This document shows, piece after piece, positions 36,032 through 44,650 of a stretch of DNA of 64,000 nucleotides. The stretch lies in the NCBI RefSeq assembly GCF_030503735.1, contig NZ_CP073096.1, forward strand, positions 992,001 to 1,056,000, in the 5' to 3' direction. The notes beneath the pieces were generated by a model that did not search any database, had not been told where the DNA came from, and saw only the letters and a program-made list of their open reading frames with translations. The number at the start of each line of letters is the position of its first letter. Positions within the stretch are counted from its first letter, which is position 1. The translations under genes and the position numbers were made by a program. Origin of the DNA: Corynebacterium tuberculostearicum (GTDB taxonomy: Bacteria; Actinomycetota; Actinomycetes; Mycobacteriales; Mycobacteriaceae).

Positions 36032-36858
36032 GCTAGGCCTCGCGTGGTCGCCAGAGGAGGCACCTTGCCTTGGATGGCGGTGGTCATGCGGATGACGTCA
36101 GCGGTCTCGGCTACCTCGTGGACGCGGAAGGCGGCCACTCCGCGGGCGGCAGACCAGGCGGTGGCGGCTAGAGTGCCGGCCACGCGCTCTCCTACCCCGC
36201 GGTCGAGCGTCTCGCCCACGAAGTCCTTATTCGATAGCGCCATGAGCACCGGCCAACCGGTGGCCACGACCTCATCGATACGTCGCAATAGCTCGAGTCC
36301 GTGGAAGGTGTTTTTGCCAAAGTCGTGCGTGGGATCGATAAAGGTGAACTCTTCTGGGCAACCGAGGGAGGCGGCGCGCTCGGCCAGCTGGGTGGTTTCC
36401 GCGATGACATCGGCCACCACATCATCGAAATGCACGCGGTGCGGCCTAGTGCGCGGGGTAATGCCGCCGGTGTGCGAGCACACGTAGCCCACGCGGTGAT
36501 GGCCGGCGACCTCGATGAGCTCCGGATCCCAGCCGGCCCAGGTGTCATTGACTAATCCGGCACCGGCGGCAATGGCTGCCTCTGCCACCTCACTGCGCCA
36601 AGTATCGACGGAGATAAGCACATCCGGGTGGCGCTGATGCACCTTCTCGATGGTCGGCACCACGCGCTCGATCTCTTCCGCCGCATCCACCGCCTTACCG
36701 GGGCCAGCTTTGACGCCGCCGATATCGACGATCGAGGCACCTGCCGCGATCACCTCATCGCAGCGGCGCAGCGCCGGGTCGAGGTCAAAGGTAGCTCCCT
36801 TGTCATAAAAGGAATCCGGGGTGCGATTGACAATCGCCATCACGTGCGCGAGGCTCAA
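36028..36858 (-). CDS. folP2: FolP2-type dihydropteroate synthase homologue
   Basis: TIM-barrel protein of the DHPS family, 276 aa. The barrel motifs are recognisable (AIVNRTPDSFYDKG; VDIGGVKAGPG; ISVDTWRSEVA; FIDPTHDFGKNT). However, the pABA-binding loop DVGGESTRPG is changed to DIGGVKAGPG, and the C-terminal sulfonamide-region SRK is SNK. In mycobacteria the second homologue FolP2 at this same locus lacks DHPS activity. I therefore expect a role other than folate synthesis, possibly linked to gpgS, with which it overlaps by 4 bp; it also overlaps the LOG gene by 4 bp. Confidence 0.88.
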   Translation of the reverse strand: MSLAHVMAIVNRTPDSFYDKGATFDLDPALRRCDEVIAAGASIVDIGGVKAGPGKAVDAAEEIERVVPTIEKVHQRHPDVLISVDTWRSEVAEAAIAAGAGLVNDTWAGWDPELIEVAGHHRVGYVCSHTGGITPRTRPHRVHFDDVVADVIAETTQLAERAASLGCPEEFTFIDPTHDFGKNTFHGLELLRRIDEVVATGWPVLMALSNKDFVGETLDRGVGERVAGTLAATAWSAARGVAAFRVHEVAETADVIRMTTAIQGKVPPLATTRGLA

Positions 36859-37619
36859 CGCGCCTCCCTAATGCGCTCATCACTCATGACCTGGTGGCGC
36901 TGAATGATGTGGGAGACGGCCTCGTCGGGGTTGTCAGTAAGCAGGAAAAGCTCCCGGTCCTTGTCGTTGATATAGCCGCTGGCCGCGAGCGTGTTTTCCA
37001 TCCATTCCAGCAGGCCGGACCAGTACTCGGTGCCCATGAGCACGATGGGGTAATTGGTCACCTTGCCGGTCTGGACCATGCACATGACCTCGAAGAACTC
37101 ATCCATGGTGCCCATGCCGCCTGGTAGACAGATGAAGGCCTGGGAGTACTTCAAGAACATCGTCTTGCGGGCAAAGAAGTAACGGAAATTTAGGCCCAGA
37201 TCCACATACTCATTAAGCCCCTGCTCGTGTGGGAGCTCGATGCCGAGGCCCACGGAAAGTCCGCCGGCTTCGTGCGCGCCGCGGTTGGCTGCTTCCATGA
37301 TGCCGGGGCCGCCGCCGGTGATCACGGCATAGGAATGCTCGGCCAGCTTGCGGCCGACCTCGACGCCCAGCTGGTAGCTTGCATCCTCCGGGGCGGTGCG
37401 TGCGGATCCAAAGACGGTGACGGCCTTCGGCAGCTTGGAAAGCGCATCGAATCCGGCGACGAACTCGCCTTGGATGCGCAGGACGCGCCATGGATCGGCA
37501 TGCTGCCACTCATGGTCCGCTCCGGATTCCAAGAGCCGCTGGTCAAAAGTGGAGGCTTGCTCGCCTTCGGTGCGCAGCAGCATCGGGCCGCGCAGGGTGC
37601 GCATCTGCTCAGGGGTCAT
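36855..37619 (-). CDS. LOG-family protein (TIGR00730-type), probable nucleotide phosphoribohydrolase
   Basis: Rossmann-fold protein of the LONELY GUY family; members release cytokinin-type bases or hydrolyse nucleoside monophosphates. Both signatures are visible: GGGPGIMEAANRGA and LPGGMGTMDEFFE, the latter carrying the catalytic Glu. At 254 aa it is of the longer bacterial class with an N-terminal extension (~70 residues). It lies 3 bp downstream of dapE and overlaps folP2 by 4 bp, so all are translated together. The annotation as lysine decarboxylase seen for such proteins in old databases is not supported. Confidence 0.92.
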   Translation of the reverse strand: MTPEQMRTLRGPMLLRTEGEQASTFDQRLLESGADHEWQHADPWRVLRIQGEFVAGFDALSKLPKAVTVFGSARTAPEDASYQLGVEVGRKLAEHSYAVITGGGPGIMEAANRGAHEAGGLSVGLGIELPHEQGLNEYVDLGLNFRYFFARKTMFLKYSQAFICLPGGMGTMDEFFEVMCMVQTGKVTNYPIVLMGTEYWSGLLEWMENTLAASGYINDKDRELFLLTDNPDEAVSHIIQRHQVMSDERIREAR

Positions 37620-37622
37620 GGT

Positions 37623-38711
37623 CTATCCCTTCAGATAGCTCAGGAGGGCGGTGGATACTTCGGTGATCTGGGCGGTAGGCACCTGCTCGTCCTTCTTATG
37701 CGCAAAGCCTGGGTCACCAGCACCAAAGTTCACGGCTGGGGTGCCCATCTCGGAGAAGCGGGCGACGTCGGTCCAGCCGTACTTGGCGCGGACGTTGCCC
37801 CCGACGGCGTCGATAAGCGCCTTGGCAGCTGGCTGGCCCAAGCCAGGCTGAGCGGCGGGGGCGATGTCATCGATTTCGATGGTGATATCTTCTTCCTCGC
37901 CGATGATGGACTTCATATACTCCAGCGCCTCGTCGTTCGTGCGATCCGGGGCGAAGCGGAAATTCACAAACAGCCACGCCTCATCCGGCAGCGTATTGGT
38001 AGCCACGCCGGACTCGAGGTGGACGATGTTGAGGCCCTCGCGGTAGGTGCAGCCATCGATGGTGACATCACGGGACTCATAGGCGGCGATGCGGCTCATA
38101 ATGGGCGCGAGCTTGTGCGCTGCGTTGGAACCGAGCCAGGCGCGGGCCGAGTGCGCGCGGGTGCCATGGGCGGTAACGCGCAGGCGAATGGAGCCCTGGC
38201 AGCCAGCCTCCACCATCGCGCCGGAGGGCTCGCCTAAGAGCGCGAAGTCGCCCTCGAGCCACTCCGGGTGGTCTTTTTGCAGGTGGCCCAGGCCATTAAA
38301 TTCAGTGGCTACTTCTTCGCCCTCGTAGGCGATGACGGTGAGGTCATGCTTTAGCTCGTCCGCTTCGTGCAGCTGGGCAAAGGTATTGAGGTAGACGGCC
38401 ATGCCGGACTTCATGTCCACAGTGCCGCAGCCCCACATAATCTCTACCCCGTCTTCAGAGGTTTCCATGTGATGCGGTACATTTTCTGCCAACGGAACGG
38501 TATCAATGTGGCCGGCGAGTACTATGCGGGAATCTAGCCCGCGGTTCGTCCGGGCGCACACGGTATTGCCGTAGCGGGCAACCTCGACGTCCAATCCGCG
38601 CAGCGCTTCTTCGATGGCGTCTGCGATGGCCTCCTCATGGTGGGAGGGGCTCGGAATATCCACGAGCGCCTTGGTTAGTTCGATGGGGTCTGCATATAGA
38701 TCTAAAGTCAC
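37623..38711 (-). CDS. dapE: Succinyl-diaminopimelate desuccinylase
   Basis: Removes succinate from N-succinyl-LL-diaminopimelate, a late step to meso-diaminopimelate and lysine. M20-type di-zinc peptidase fold: the metal ligands are in IVLAGHIDTVPLAEN and WGCGTVDMKSGMAVY, the catalytic Glu pair in IAYEGEEVATEFNG, and a C-terminal His in NFGAGDPGFAHKKDEQ. I choose GTG 38711 (VTLDLYADPIELTK), giving 362 residues, close to relatives. The frame is open to ATG 38762, which adds 17 less typical residues. First gene of the seven-gene leftward operon; divergent from the permease at 38801. Confidence 0.93.
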   Translation of the reverse strand: MTLDLYADPIELTKALVDIPSPSHHEEAIADAIEEALRGLDVEVARYGNTVCARTNRGLDSRIVLAGHIDTVPLAENVPHHMETSEDGVEIMWGCGTVDMKSGMAVYLNTFAQLHEADELKHDLTVIAYEGEEVATEFNGLGHLQKDHPEWLEGDFALLGEPSGAMVEAGCQGSIRLRVTAHGTRAHSARAWLGSNAAHKLAPIMSRIAAYESRDVTIDGCTYREGLNIVHLESGVATNTLPDEAWLFVNFRFAPDRTNDEALEYMKSIIGEEEDITIEIDDIAPAAQPGLGQPAAKALIDAVGGNVRAKYGWTDVARFSEMGTPAVNFGAGDPGFAHKKDEQVPTAQITEVSTALLSYLKG

Positions 38712-38800
38712 AAAGCGCCATGCTAGCGCTCCGCGCAGCTCACCGCATTGTGTAAAGTTCACTTCACTGCAAATAATTCGTCCTCCCTAAGGTGATAACA

Positions 38801-40159
38801 ATGGCCGAAGCCACTCAATTAAAATCCCGTCATCTCACGATGATGGGCCTTGGCTCCGCCGTAGGCGCCGGTCTCTTCCTCGGCGTGGGCCTCGGCATCC
38901 AGATTTCCGGCACCTCCGTCCTCATCTCCTATGCCGTAGCTGGCGCGCTCATCGCACTGGTGATGTGGATGCTTGGTGAAATGGCCGCCGCCCGCCCCTC
39001 TTTGGGGTCATTTTCCACCTACGCCGGCCAGGCCTTCGGTCACTGGGCGCGCTTTACCATGGGGTGGATTTACTGGTTCATGCTAATCATGGTGATGGGC
39101 GCTGAAATCACCGGCGCGGCCGCGATCATCTCCAGCTGGTTCGATATTGCCCCGTGGATTCCAGCGCTTATCGCCGTGGCGTTCTTCGCGGTGGTCAACT
39201 TCGCTGCTGTGGGGGGCTTTGGCGAGTTCGAGTTCTGGTTCGCCATTATCAAGGTCGGAGTCATCGTCGCCTTCCTCGTCATCGGCGCACTCATGGCGCT
39301 AGGCATCCTGCCGGGCATGGATGTCTCCTTGGCCAGCACCAATTTCACCGATAATTTCCTGCCCAATGGCATGCCTGGCTTCGCCGCTGGATTGCTGGCC
39401 GTCGCCTTTGCCTTTGGCGGCATCGAGCTGGTCACCATCGCGGCAGCAGAATCCGAGGACCCTGCGCATAACGTGGCCACTGCGGTGCGCGCCATCATCG
39501 TGCGCATCATGATCTTCTACATCGGCTCCATTGTGGTTATCACCATGGCGCTGCCGTTTAGCTCCATCCAGGACGCCGATGTCGCGGCCGATTCCCCCTT
39601 CACCCTAGTTCTCGCGGCCGCCAAGATTCCTTTTGCGGCTGGTTTCATGGAGGCCATTATCGCCCTAGCGCTGCTGTCTGCCTTCAACGCGCAGATTTAC
39701 GCTACCTCCCGCTTGGTCTTTGACATGGCCAAAGACCACTGCGCCCCAGGATTTTTCCTGAAGCAAAACCGCGCGGGCTCCCCCATCAACGCGGTGATTT
39801 TGTCCATGGTCTTCGCCTTCGCTTCGGTGGGCCTGCAGTTTTGGAACCCTCCGGGGCTTCTGGCGTTCCTTTTCAACGCCGTCGGCGGGTGCCTGCTGAT
39901 CATCTGGTCCTTCATCGTGGCTTCCTTTATTAAGCTGCACCCCGTGCTGCGCGATAACAGAGAGCTGACGGAAATCCACGTGCCCGGCTTCCCATGGCTT
40001 CCGTGGGTTACGGCCGCTGCTTTGGCCGGCCTCACTCTGCTCATGCTCTTTGATCCGGCCGCGCGCAACCAGGTCATCTCGGTGCTCATCCTGGCTGCGG
40101 TGCTCGTCATCTTGTCCTTTGTGCTTCCCACCGGCCAGCGCGCGGGGGCGCAGAAGTAG
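38801..40159 (+). CDS. APC-family amino-acid permease, paralogue 1
   Basis: Twelve-helix amino acid/polyamine/organocation permease, about 452 aa. The helix-1 signature [20 protein letters not shown] binds the substrate carboxylate; [19 protein letters not shown] marks helix 6 and the following loop. This belongs to the branch that includes aromatic amino acid, GABA and proline transporters. ATG 38801 ([11 protein letters not shown]) follows a TAAGGTGAT stretch. It is closely similar along its whole length to the protein at 41194-42579, with dapD between. Substrate not determinable here. Confidence 0.9.
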   Translation: MAEATQLKSRHLTMMGLGSAVGAGLFLGVGLGIQISGTSVLISYAVAGALIALVMWMLGEMAAARPSLGSFSTYAGQAFGHWARFTMGWIYWFMLIMVMGAEITGAAAIISSWFDIAPWIPALIAVAFFAVVNFAAVGGFGEFEFWFAIIKVGVIVAFLVIGALMALGILPGMDVSLASTNFTDNFLPNGMPGFAAGLLAVAFAFGGIELVTIAAAESEDPAHNVATAVRAIIVRIMIFYIGSIVVITMALPFSSIQDADVAADSPFTLVLAAAKIPFAAGFMEAIIALALLSAFNAQIYATSRLVFDMAKDHCAPGFFLKQNRAGSPINAVILSMVFAFASVGLQFWNPPGLLAFLFNAVGGCLLIIWSFIVASFIKLHPVLRDNRELTEIHVPGFPWLPWVTAAALAGLTLLMLFDPAARNQVISVLILAAVLVILSFVLPTGQRAGAQK

Positions 40160-40176
40160 TTGCTAAGCTAGCGGGC

Positions 40177-41148
40177 ATGACTTCTGCATCCGCACGCGGC
40201 CTAGCAACCATTACCCATGACGGCACCGTCTTGGACGTATGGTTCCCGGCCGTATACACCGATAAGAACGTAGAGACCACCGAAACCAAGCGCTTGGAGG
40301 AGACCCCTCAGCAGTTCTCCGCGCTGGTAGGCTCGGACGAGGAGCGTGGCGTGGCCCGCGTTGCCGTTGAGACCTCCATCAAGGATCTGGATGACGCCCC
40401 CGTCGATACCTACGATGCTTACCTGCGCCTGCACCTCCTGTCCCACCGCGCGGTCAAGCCACACGGCCTGAATATGGATGGCATCTTCGGCCACCTCAAT
40501 AATGTGGTCTGGACCAACTACGGTCCGTGCGCCGTGTCCGATTTCCAGATGGTGCGCGGCCGCCTGGCCTCCCGCGGTCCGGTCGTTGTTTACTCCGTGG
40601 ACAAGTTCCCGCGCATGGTGGACTACGTTGTACCTTCCGGCGTCCGCATCGGTGACGCAGACCGCGTACGCCTGGGCGCACACCTGGCTGAGGGCACCAC
40701 CGTTATGCACGAGGGTTTTGTAAACTTCAACGCCGGCACCTCGGGCGCCTCCATGGTTGAAGGCCGTATCTCCGCGGGCGTCGTCGTGGGCGATGGCTCC
40801 GATATCGGTGGCGGCGCGTCCATCATGGGTACCCTGTCCGGCGGCGGCAAGGAAGTCATTTCCATTGGCGAGCGCTGCCTCCTCGGCGCCAACTCCGGCA
40901 TCGGCATTTCGCTTGGCGACGACGCCGTGGTCGAAGCCGGCCTCTACGTCACCGCCGGCACCAAGGTGGCCGTCTTTGGCAAGGTCGCGGAAGCACTCGG
41001 CGTCGACAATGGCGAGAACGTCAAGGGCTCCCAGCTCTCCGGTGCCTCCGGCATGCTGCTGCGCCGCAACTCCATCTCTGGTGCTGTAGAAGCCGTGGAG
41101 TGGAAGTCCGAGGCCGTCGCGCTCAATGACGAGCTGCACAAGAATTAA
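40177..41148 (+). CDS. dapD: Tetrahydrodipicolinate N-succinyltransferase
   Basis: Transfers succinate from succinyl-CoA to tetrahydrodipicolinate in the succinylase branch of lysine/meso-diaminopimelate synthesis. 323 aa, of the actinobacterial type: an N-terminal alpha/beta part, then a left-handed beta-helix with hexapeptide repeats ([37 protein letters not shown]). The catalytic block [20 protein letters not shown] is complete. It lies 17 bp after the first permease and 45 bp before the second. dapE is divergent about 1.5 kb away and dapC lies near 46.1-47.2 kb. Confidence 0.95.
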   Translation: MTSASARGLATITHDGTVLDVWFPAVYTDKNVETTETKRLEETPQQFSALVGSDEERGVARVAVETSIKDLDDAPVDTYDAYLRLHLLSHRAVKPHGLNMDGIFGHLNNVVWTNYGPCAVSDFQMVRGRLASRGPVVVYSVDKFPRMVDYVVPSGVRIGDADRVRLGAHLAEGTTVMHEGFVNFNAGTSGASMVEGRISAGVVVGDGSDIGGGASIMGTLSGGGKEVISIGERCLLGANSGIGISLGDDAVVEAGLYVTAGTKVAVFGKVAEALGVDNGENVKGSQLSGASGMLLRRNSISGAVEAVEWKSEAVALNDELHKN

Positions 41149-41193
41149 CACCCCCGATTCCTATAGCCCAATCGGGCAAAATAAGATGGAGGG

Positions 41194-42579
41194 GTGACTG
41201 ATAACTCCTCCACCCTCGGTTCTGGCCTGAAGGTCCGCCACCTGACGATGATGGGGCTAGGCTCCACCATCGGTGCCGGACTTTTCTTGGGCACCGGCGT
41301 CGGCATTTCCGCCGCCGGCCCCGCCGTGCTCCTCGCCTACGTCGTCGCCGGCTTTCTTGCCATTTTGGTTATGCAGATGCTGGGCGAGATGGGCACCGTT
41401 ATCCCCGCCTCCGGCTCCTTTTCCGAATACGCCGAACACGGCATCGGCCGCTGGGCGGGCTTTACCCAGGGCTGGATTTATTGGCTGGCCACCGTCGCCG
41501 TCTTGGGCGCCGAAATCACCGGCGCGGCCGGCTTCATTGGCTCTTGGTTCAACGTTTCGCCGTGGATCCCCGCCGCCATCTGCGTGGTCCTCTTCGGAAT
41601 CATCAATCTGCTGCGCGTGCGCAGCTTCGGCGAATTCGAGTACTGGTTCGCGCTCATCAAGGTCATCGTGATCGTAGCCTTCCTCATCATCGGCGCGCTG
41701 CTCATCCTTGGCCTCCTGCCCGGCCATTCCTTTATCGGAACCTCCGTCTTCCTAGAGGACGGCTTCATGCCCAATGGCCTCGGCGGCGTCGCGGCCGGCC
41801 TACTCGCAGTGGCCTTCGCCTTCGGCGGCATCGAGGTGGTCGCCATCGCCTCCGCCGAATCCGAAGACCCAGAGAAGTCCCTGGTCAATGCCGTGCGCTC
41901 CACCATCTTGCGCATCTCCGTGTTCTACCTAGGCTCTGTCCTGATCATCACGTTCCTCTTGCCCTATTCCATCCTGGGAGATGCCTCCACGGCCGCAGAA
42001 TCGCCCTTCACCATGGTTCTCGAACGCGCCGGCATCCCGGGCGCGGCCGGCATCATGGAAGTCGTCATCGTCCTTGCACTACTCTCCGCTTTCAACTCCC
42101 AGATCTACGCCTCCTCCCGCATGATGCATTCCCTCGCTTCCCGTGGCGAGGCCCCGCGCATCTTCACCTCCACCAATAGGGACGGCGTTCCCACCACCGC
42201 CATCGGCCTGTCCGTCCTCCTCTCGGCCGTCATGGTCGTGCTCAACTACGCCGATACAGGCTGGCTCCTTACCTTCATGCTCAACGCCGCCGGCGCCTCC
42301 CTGCTCATCGTCTGGGTCTTTATCGCCGTCAGCCAATTGCGCCTGCGCCGCCAACTTGAGGCCCTCCACCCGCTGCCCATCCGCATGTGGACCTTCCCCT
42401 ACCTCACCTGGTTTGCCCTCGCCCTCTTCGCAGCCATCGCGGTGCTCATGCTTACCGACGCCACCGCCCGCACCCAACTCCTCTCCGCCGCCGCCATGTT
42501 CGCGGTGCTCGCCCTCGCCGGCGTCATCAATTCCAAGGTTCGCGGCATCAACCCCACCTCGACGCTGCCTCTCACCTAG
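41194..42579 (+). CDS. APC-family amino-acid permease, paralogue 2
   Basis: 461 aa; starts at GTG 41194 with GGAGG just upstream. It has the same architecture and signatures as the permease at 38801: [20 protein letters not shown] in helix 1 and FAFGGIEVVAIASAESEDP in helix 6. Long stretches align without gaps (for example [20 protein letters not shown]), so the two are paralogues separated only by dapD. Differences concentrate in helices 8-12 and the C terminus, suggesting a different substrate or control. It is followed by a repeat-filled gap. Confidence 0.9.
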   Translation: MTDNSSTLGSGLKVRHLTMMGLGSTIGAGLFLGTGVGISAAGPAVLLAYVVAGFLAILVMQMLGEMGTVIPASGSFSEYAEHGIGRWAGFTQGWIYWLATVAVLGAEITGAAGFIGSWFNVSPWIPAAICVVLFGIINLLRVRSFGEFEYWFALIKVIVIVAFLIIGALLILGLLPGHSFIGTSVFLEDGFMPNGLGGVAAGLLAVAFAFGGIEVVAIASAESEDPEKSLVNAVRSTILRISVFYLGSVLIITFLLPYSILGDASTAAESPFTMVLERAGIPGAAGIMEVVIVLALLSAFNSQIYASSRMMHSLASRGEAPRIFTSTNRDGVPTTAIGLSVLLSAVMVVLNYADTGWLLTFMLNAAGASLLIVWVFIAVSQLRLRRQLEALHPLPIRMWTFPYLTWFALALFAAIAVLMLTDATARTQLLSAAAMFAVLALAGVINSKVRGINPTSTLPLT

Positions 42580-42620
42580 CCCCGCACCTCCCCCCTCGCC
42601 CCTACTCACCCTGCTCCCCC

Positions 42621-42765
42621 GCCCTTCGCGCTCACGGGGAGGTCGATGGGGCGTCGGAAAGCACTGCTAGTGAGCGTCACGAGGAGACTCTGCTGCCCCT
42701 TCCCCACGCGCTCACGGGGAGCTCAAATCGGAGCCAACTGGGGCTGCCGGTGAGCGCGAAGGGAA
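42621..42765. repeat. Intergenic palindromic repeat, copies D1 and D2
   Basis: D1: GCCCTTCGCGCTCACGGGG (42621-42639) with a decayed partner TAGTGAGCGTCACGAGG near 42669. D2: ACGCGCTCACGGGGA (42706-42720) preceded by CCCCTTCC, facing CCGGTGAGCGCGAAGGGAAG (42748 on). These fill the middle of the 302-bp gap 42580-42881. The remaining ~115 bp hold two TTATCCACAG stretches (near 42767 and 42820), which resemble DnaA-box sequence but are too isolated to call an origin. Confidence 0.75.
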
Positions 42766-42881
42766 GTTATCCACAGCAGCCCCTGCCGCACTCCGGAAAA
42801 GTATGCCCTAGCCCCAAGTTATCCACAGGTTGCGGTAGCGTGCGTAGCCACATCGCCTTGGAACCGTTTACTTTAAGCTCT

Positions 42882-43727
42882 ATGGGGGCATGGACTACCG
42901 CGGAACTTCGCGGGCGGGGTTTGAGCAAGGATGCGATTCGTCGCAAGGTGCGCGAGGGGAAGCTCTTTCGCGTGCATCGGGGGATATATACCGATGAATG
43001 GACGCCACTCGCGGTGGCGCGGGCTCTCGCACATGGACTCAGCCGCATCCATTTCACGGGAAAGACGGCTCAGGAGATTTCCCTTGGCCGCCAGCTGACG
43101 TTTCCGCTGGAAGCGGAGGGACCACGTACCTTGAGGGGCAAGAACTTCCATGTTTCACACTCGCGTCTCCGGGCTACGTGCAAGGTAAACGGTCTACCGG
43201 TGGTGCAACCGTTGTGGGCTGCGCGCAAGATTTCGCGTGCGTGCACGCCCCTGTTGGAAGAACACTACAGAGGAAAGCATGGCCCCGGCCGCTTGGAAAG
43301 AGATCGCCGACGTATGCGGCGCGTTCCGAAGCCTCTGAAAGACACGATTCGGCACGCCGCGATCGGCACCGATAGCCCACCGGAGCGTACGCTGAGTCGG
43401 CAGCTCCGAGCAGAAGGAATCTATCCTGAGCACAATGTTCTCATTGCGGGTTACCGCTTTGATCTCAAGATGGGCAAACTCCTCGTGGAAGTTGACGGGT
43501 GGGAGTATCACAAGCACAGCCAGGCATTTCAAGCGGACCGATGCAAGCAAAACGCGGCTGTGGCTCACGGATTCACGGTTTTGCGATTCACTGCCGACGA
43601 CGTCAATCACCACCTCGACCAGGCCATTTTGCTCATTAAAGCCACCCTTGAGCTACTTAAAGGAGGGAATCCACAGCTTCCTTCCTGCGCTACAAGCCCC
43701 TATTGGAATTGGCATCTGTGTGCATAG
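42882..43727 (+). CDS. AbiEi-like N-terminal + DUF559-type endonuclease-fold protein, 281 aa
   Basis: The N-terminal ~60 residues (TTAELRGRGLSKDAIRRKVR then EGKLFRVHRGIYT) form a winged-helix domain of the AbiEi-antitoxin-like kind. The C terminus (about 195-265) matches the DUF559/Vsr-like nuclease fold: SPPERTLSRQLRAEG, then YRFDLKMGKLLVEVDGWEYH with the metal-binding D...E, and RDxxKxxAxxxxGxxVLRF-type ending here as GFTVLRFTADDV. Such proteins are common, often multicopy, in actinobacteria and of unknown role. I start at ATG 42882; the open frame to 42387 overlaps the permease and the repeats. No partner toxin gene is adjacent. Confidence 0.82.
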   Translation: MGAWTTAELRGRGLSKDAIRRKVREGKLFRVHRGIYTDEWTPLAVARALAHGLSRIHFTGKTAQEISLGRQLTFPLEAEGPRTLRGKNFHVSHSRLRATCKVNGLPVVQPLWAARKISRACTPLLEEHYRGKHGPGRLERDRRRMRRVPKPLKDTIRHAAIGTDSPPERTLSRQLRAEGIYPEHNVLIAGYRFDLKMGKLLVEVDGWEYHKHSQAFQADRCKQNAAVAHGFTVLRFTADDVNHHLDQAILLIKATLELLKGGNPQLPSCATSPYWNWHLCA

Positions 43728-43738
43728 CCCTTGCTATT

Positions 43739-43770
43739 TTGACAAGTATCTTTTACACTAACTGCTATAT
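43739..43770 (+). promoter_or_regulatory. Candidate promoter of the XRE/membrane-protein pair
   Basis: TTGACA at 43739-43744 is followed by an AT-rich stretch and TGCTATAT at 43763-43770. Spacing to the best -10 is longer than ideal. The element TTTGACA recurs at 43772-43778, giving two direct copies 33 bp apart that could be operator sites for the regulator it drives. Confidence 0.3.
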
Positions 43771-43795
43771 ATTTGACACGGTGGAAGGAGGGACG

Positions 43796-44005
43796 ATGGC
43801 TGAGAACCCCAATATGGTCCGCAAATGGCGCCGCTGGCAGGAATTATCGCAAGCCGAACTCGCCGAAAGGGCCGGCGTCTCCCGTCAGACCATCGCCAAT
43901 ATCGAGCGCGGAAACTACTCGCCGTCCGTGCACCTCGCACTGGATATCTGCCGCGAACTTGGAAAAACCGTTGAAGAAATCTTTGGAGCTGAACAACATG
44001 ATTAA
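43796..44005 (+). CDS. XRE-family transcriptional regulator, 69 aa
   Basis: Minimal Cro/C1-type helix-turn-helix protein: KWRRWQELSQAELAERAGVS followed by RQTIANIERGNYSPSVHLAL is the complete five-helix domain, closest to the short YgzD-type regulators. A GGAGGGACG ribosome-binding site precedes ATG 43796; the longer open frame from 43703 includes promoter sequence and is rejected. The stop overlaps the start of the membrane-protein gene by 8 nt (ATGATTAA), so the two products are coupled. Regulators of this type often control, and are controlled with, the adjacent membrane protein. Confidence 0.88.
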   Translation: MAENPNMVRKWRRWQELSQAELAERAGVSRQTIANIERGNYSPSVHLALDICRELGKTVEEIFGAEQHD

Positions 44006-44480
44006 CGCCATTGCTAACTACTCCCTCAATGAAATCGAGCGCACAACTCGCGATGAATTCGAACGCGATACATGCCTCAAAGCATGCGCAATCGGCATGG
44101 CCCCGATCCCATTCCTCGAGCTCATCATCGCCGCAGTCCTTGCTTGGGTCCTCCCTGGCCAAATGAGTATGCTGTGCTTGCTCGCGCTCGCCCCATCCAT
44201 CATCGGCAATTTCATCGGCACGGCTTGGATGCGCAAGCGGGTCGCTACCCCGCTAGTGAGCCGCAACTGGACGGCTATCGCCGTCTACCTCATCCCACTG
44301 ATCGCCATGTTCGCTGGTATTGCGTATAATGCCTACGCGCCTGCCGACGGCCACAACCCCGTCGCTTACCTCATCGGCACCGCCGTCGGTGCCATCACCG
44401 TACTCATCCTCACCCCATTCATTCGTCGCCGTCAGCACCGCCGCGACCAGGCCCGCCTCGATGCCGAGCTAGAGGACTAA
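43998..44480 (+). CDS. Small membrane protein paired with XRE regulator, 160 aa
   Basis: Begins at ATG 43998 inside the last codons of the regulator gene. A polar ~35-residue N terminus (with ERTTRDEFERDTCLKAC) precedes four predicted helices: about 36-55, 60-78, 92-112 and 122-140. A strongly charged tail follows (RRRQHRRDQARLDAELED). I do not recognise the family with confidence; regulator plus multi-span membrane protein pairs of this size occur widely in Firmicutes and actinobacteria. Repeat copies lie on both sides of the three-gene segment 42882-44480. Confidence 0.8.
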   Translation: MINAIANYSLNEIERTTRDEFERDTCLKACAIGMAPIPFLELIIAAVLAWVLPGQMSMLCLLALAPSIIGNFIGTAWMRKRVATPLVSRNWTAIAVYLIPLIAMFAGIAYNAYAPADGHNPVAYLIGTAVGAITVLILTPFIRRRQHRRDQARLDAELED

Positions 44481-44500
44481 ACACCTCCCAGCTCCCCTCA

Positions 44501-44650
44501 CCTGCCCTTCGCGCTCACTGCGCAGGGCGGGTTCTCTCGTCTCGCCCTAGCCGTGAACGCGACGGTAGGTTCCTCCCCCTTGCCGCTCACCGAGATCAAG
44601 AAAAGGCCCCACCGTCGAGCGCTGGTGAGCGCGAAGGGCGATGGGGTGGG
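44501..44650. repeat. Intergenic palindromic repeat, copies E1 and E2
   Basis: E1 starts with TGCCCTTCGCGCTCACTG (44503-44520) and has a decayed partner CCGTGAACGCGACGG at 44551-44565. E2 pairs TTGCCGCTCACCGAG (44580-44594) with CTGGTGAGCGCGAAGGGCG (44622-44640). Outer GGCCCCACC (44605-44613) can pair with GGTGGGGC (44645-44652). They fill most of the 193-bp gap between the membrane-protein gene and the convergent gtrA-type gene. Confidence 0.75.

Noticed and set aside
36855..37619. Lysine decarboxylase
   Set aside because: The PGGxGTxxE motif identifies the LOG phosphoribohydrolase family; the decarboxylase name is an old misannotation.
42387..42881. N-terminal extension of the DUF559-type protein to 446 aa
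   Set aside because: The extra part overlaps the permease 3' end in another frame and the palindromic repeats; the domain starts cleanly at ATG 42882.
42882..44480. An AbiE-type toxin-antitoxin system
   Set aside because: Only an AbiEi-like N-terminal domain is present, fused to a DUF559 nuclease fold; no AbiEii nucleotidyltransferase toxin follows.
24949..44650. The repeat family as a CRISPR array or insertion-sequence ends
   Set aside because: Copies are palindromic, unevenly spaced over 20 kb with genes between, and carry no spacer-like units, target duplications or transposase gene.
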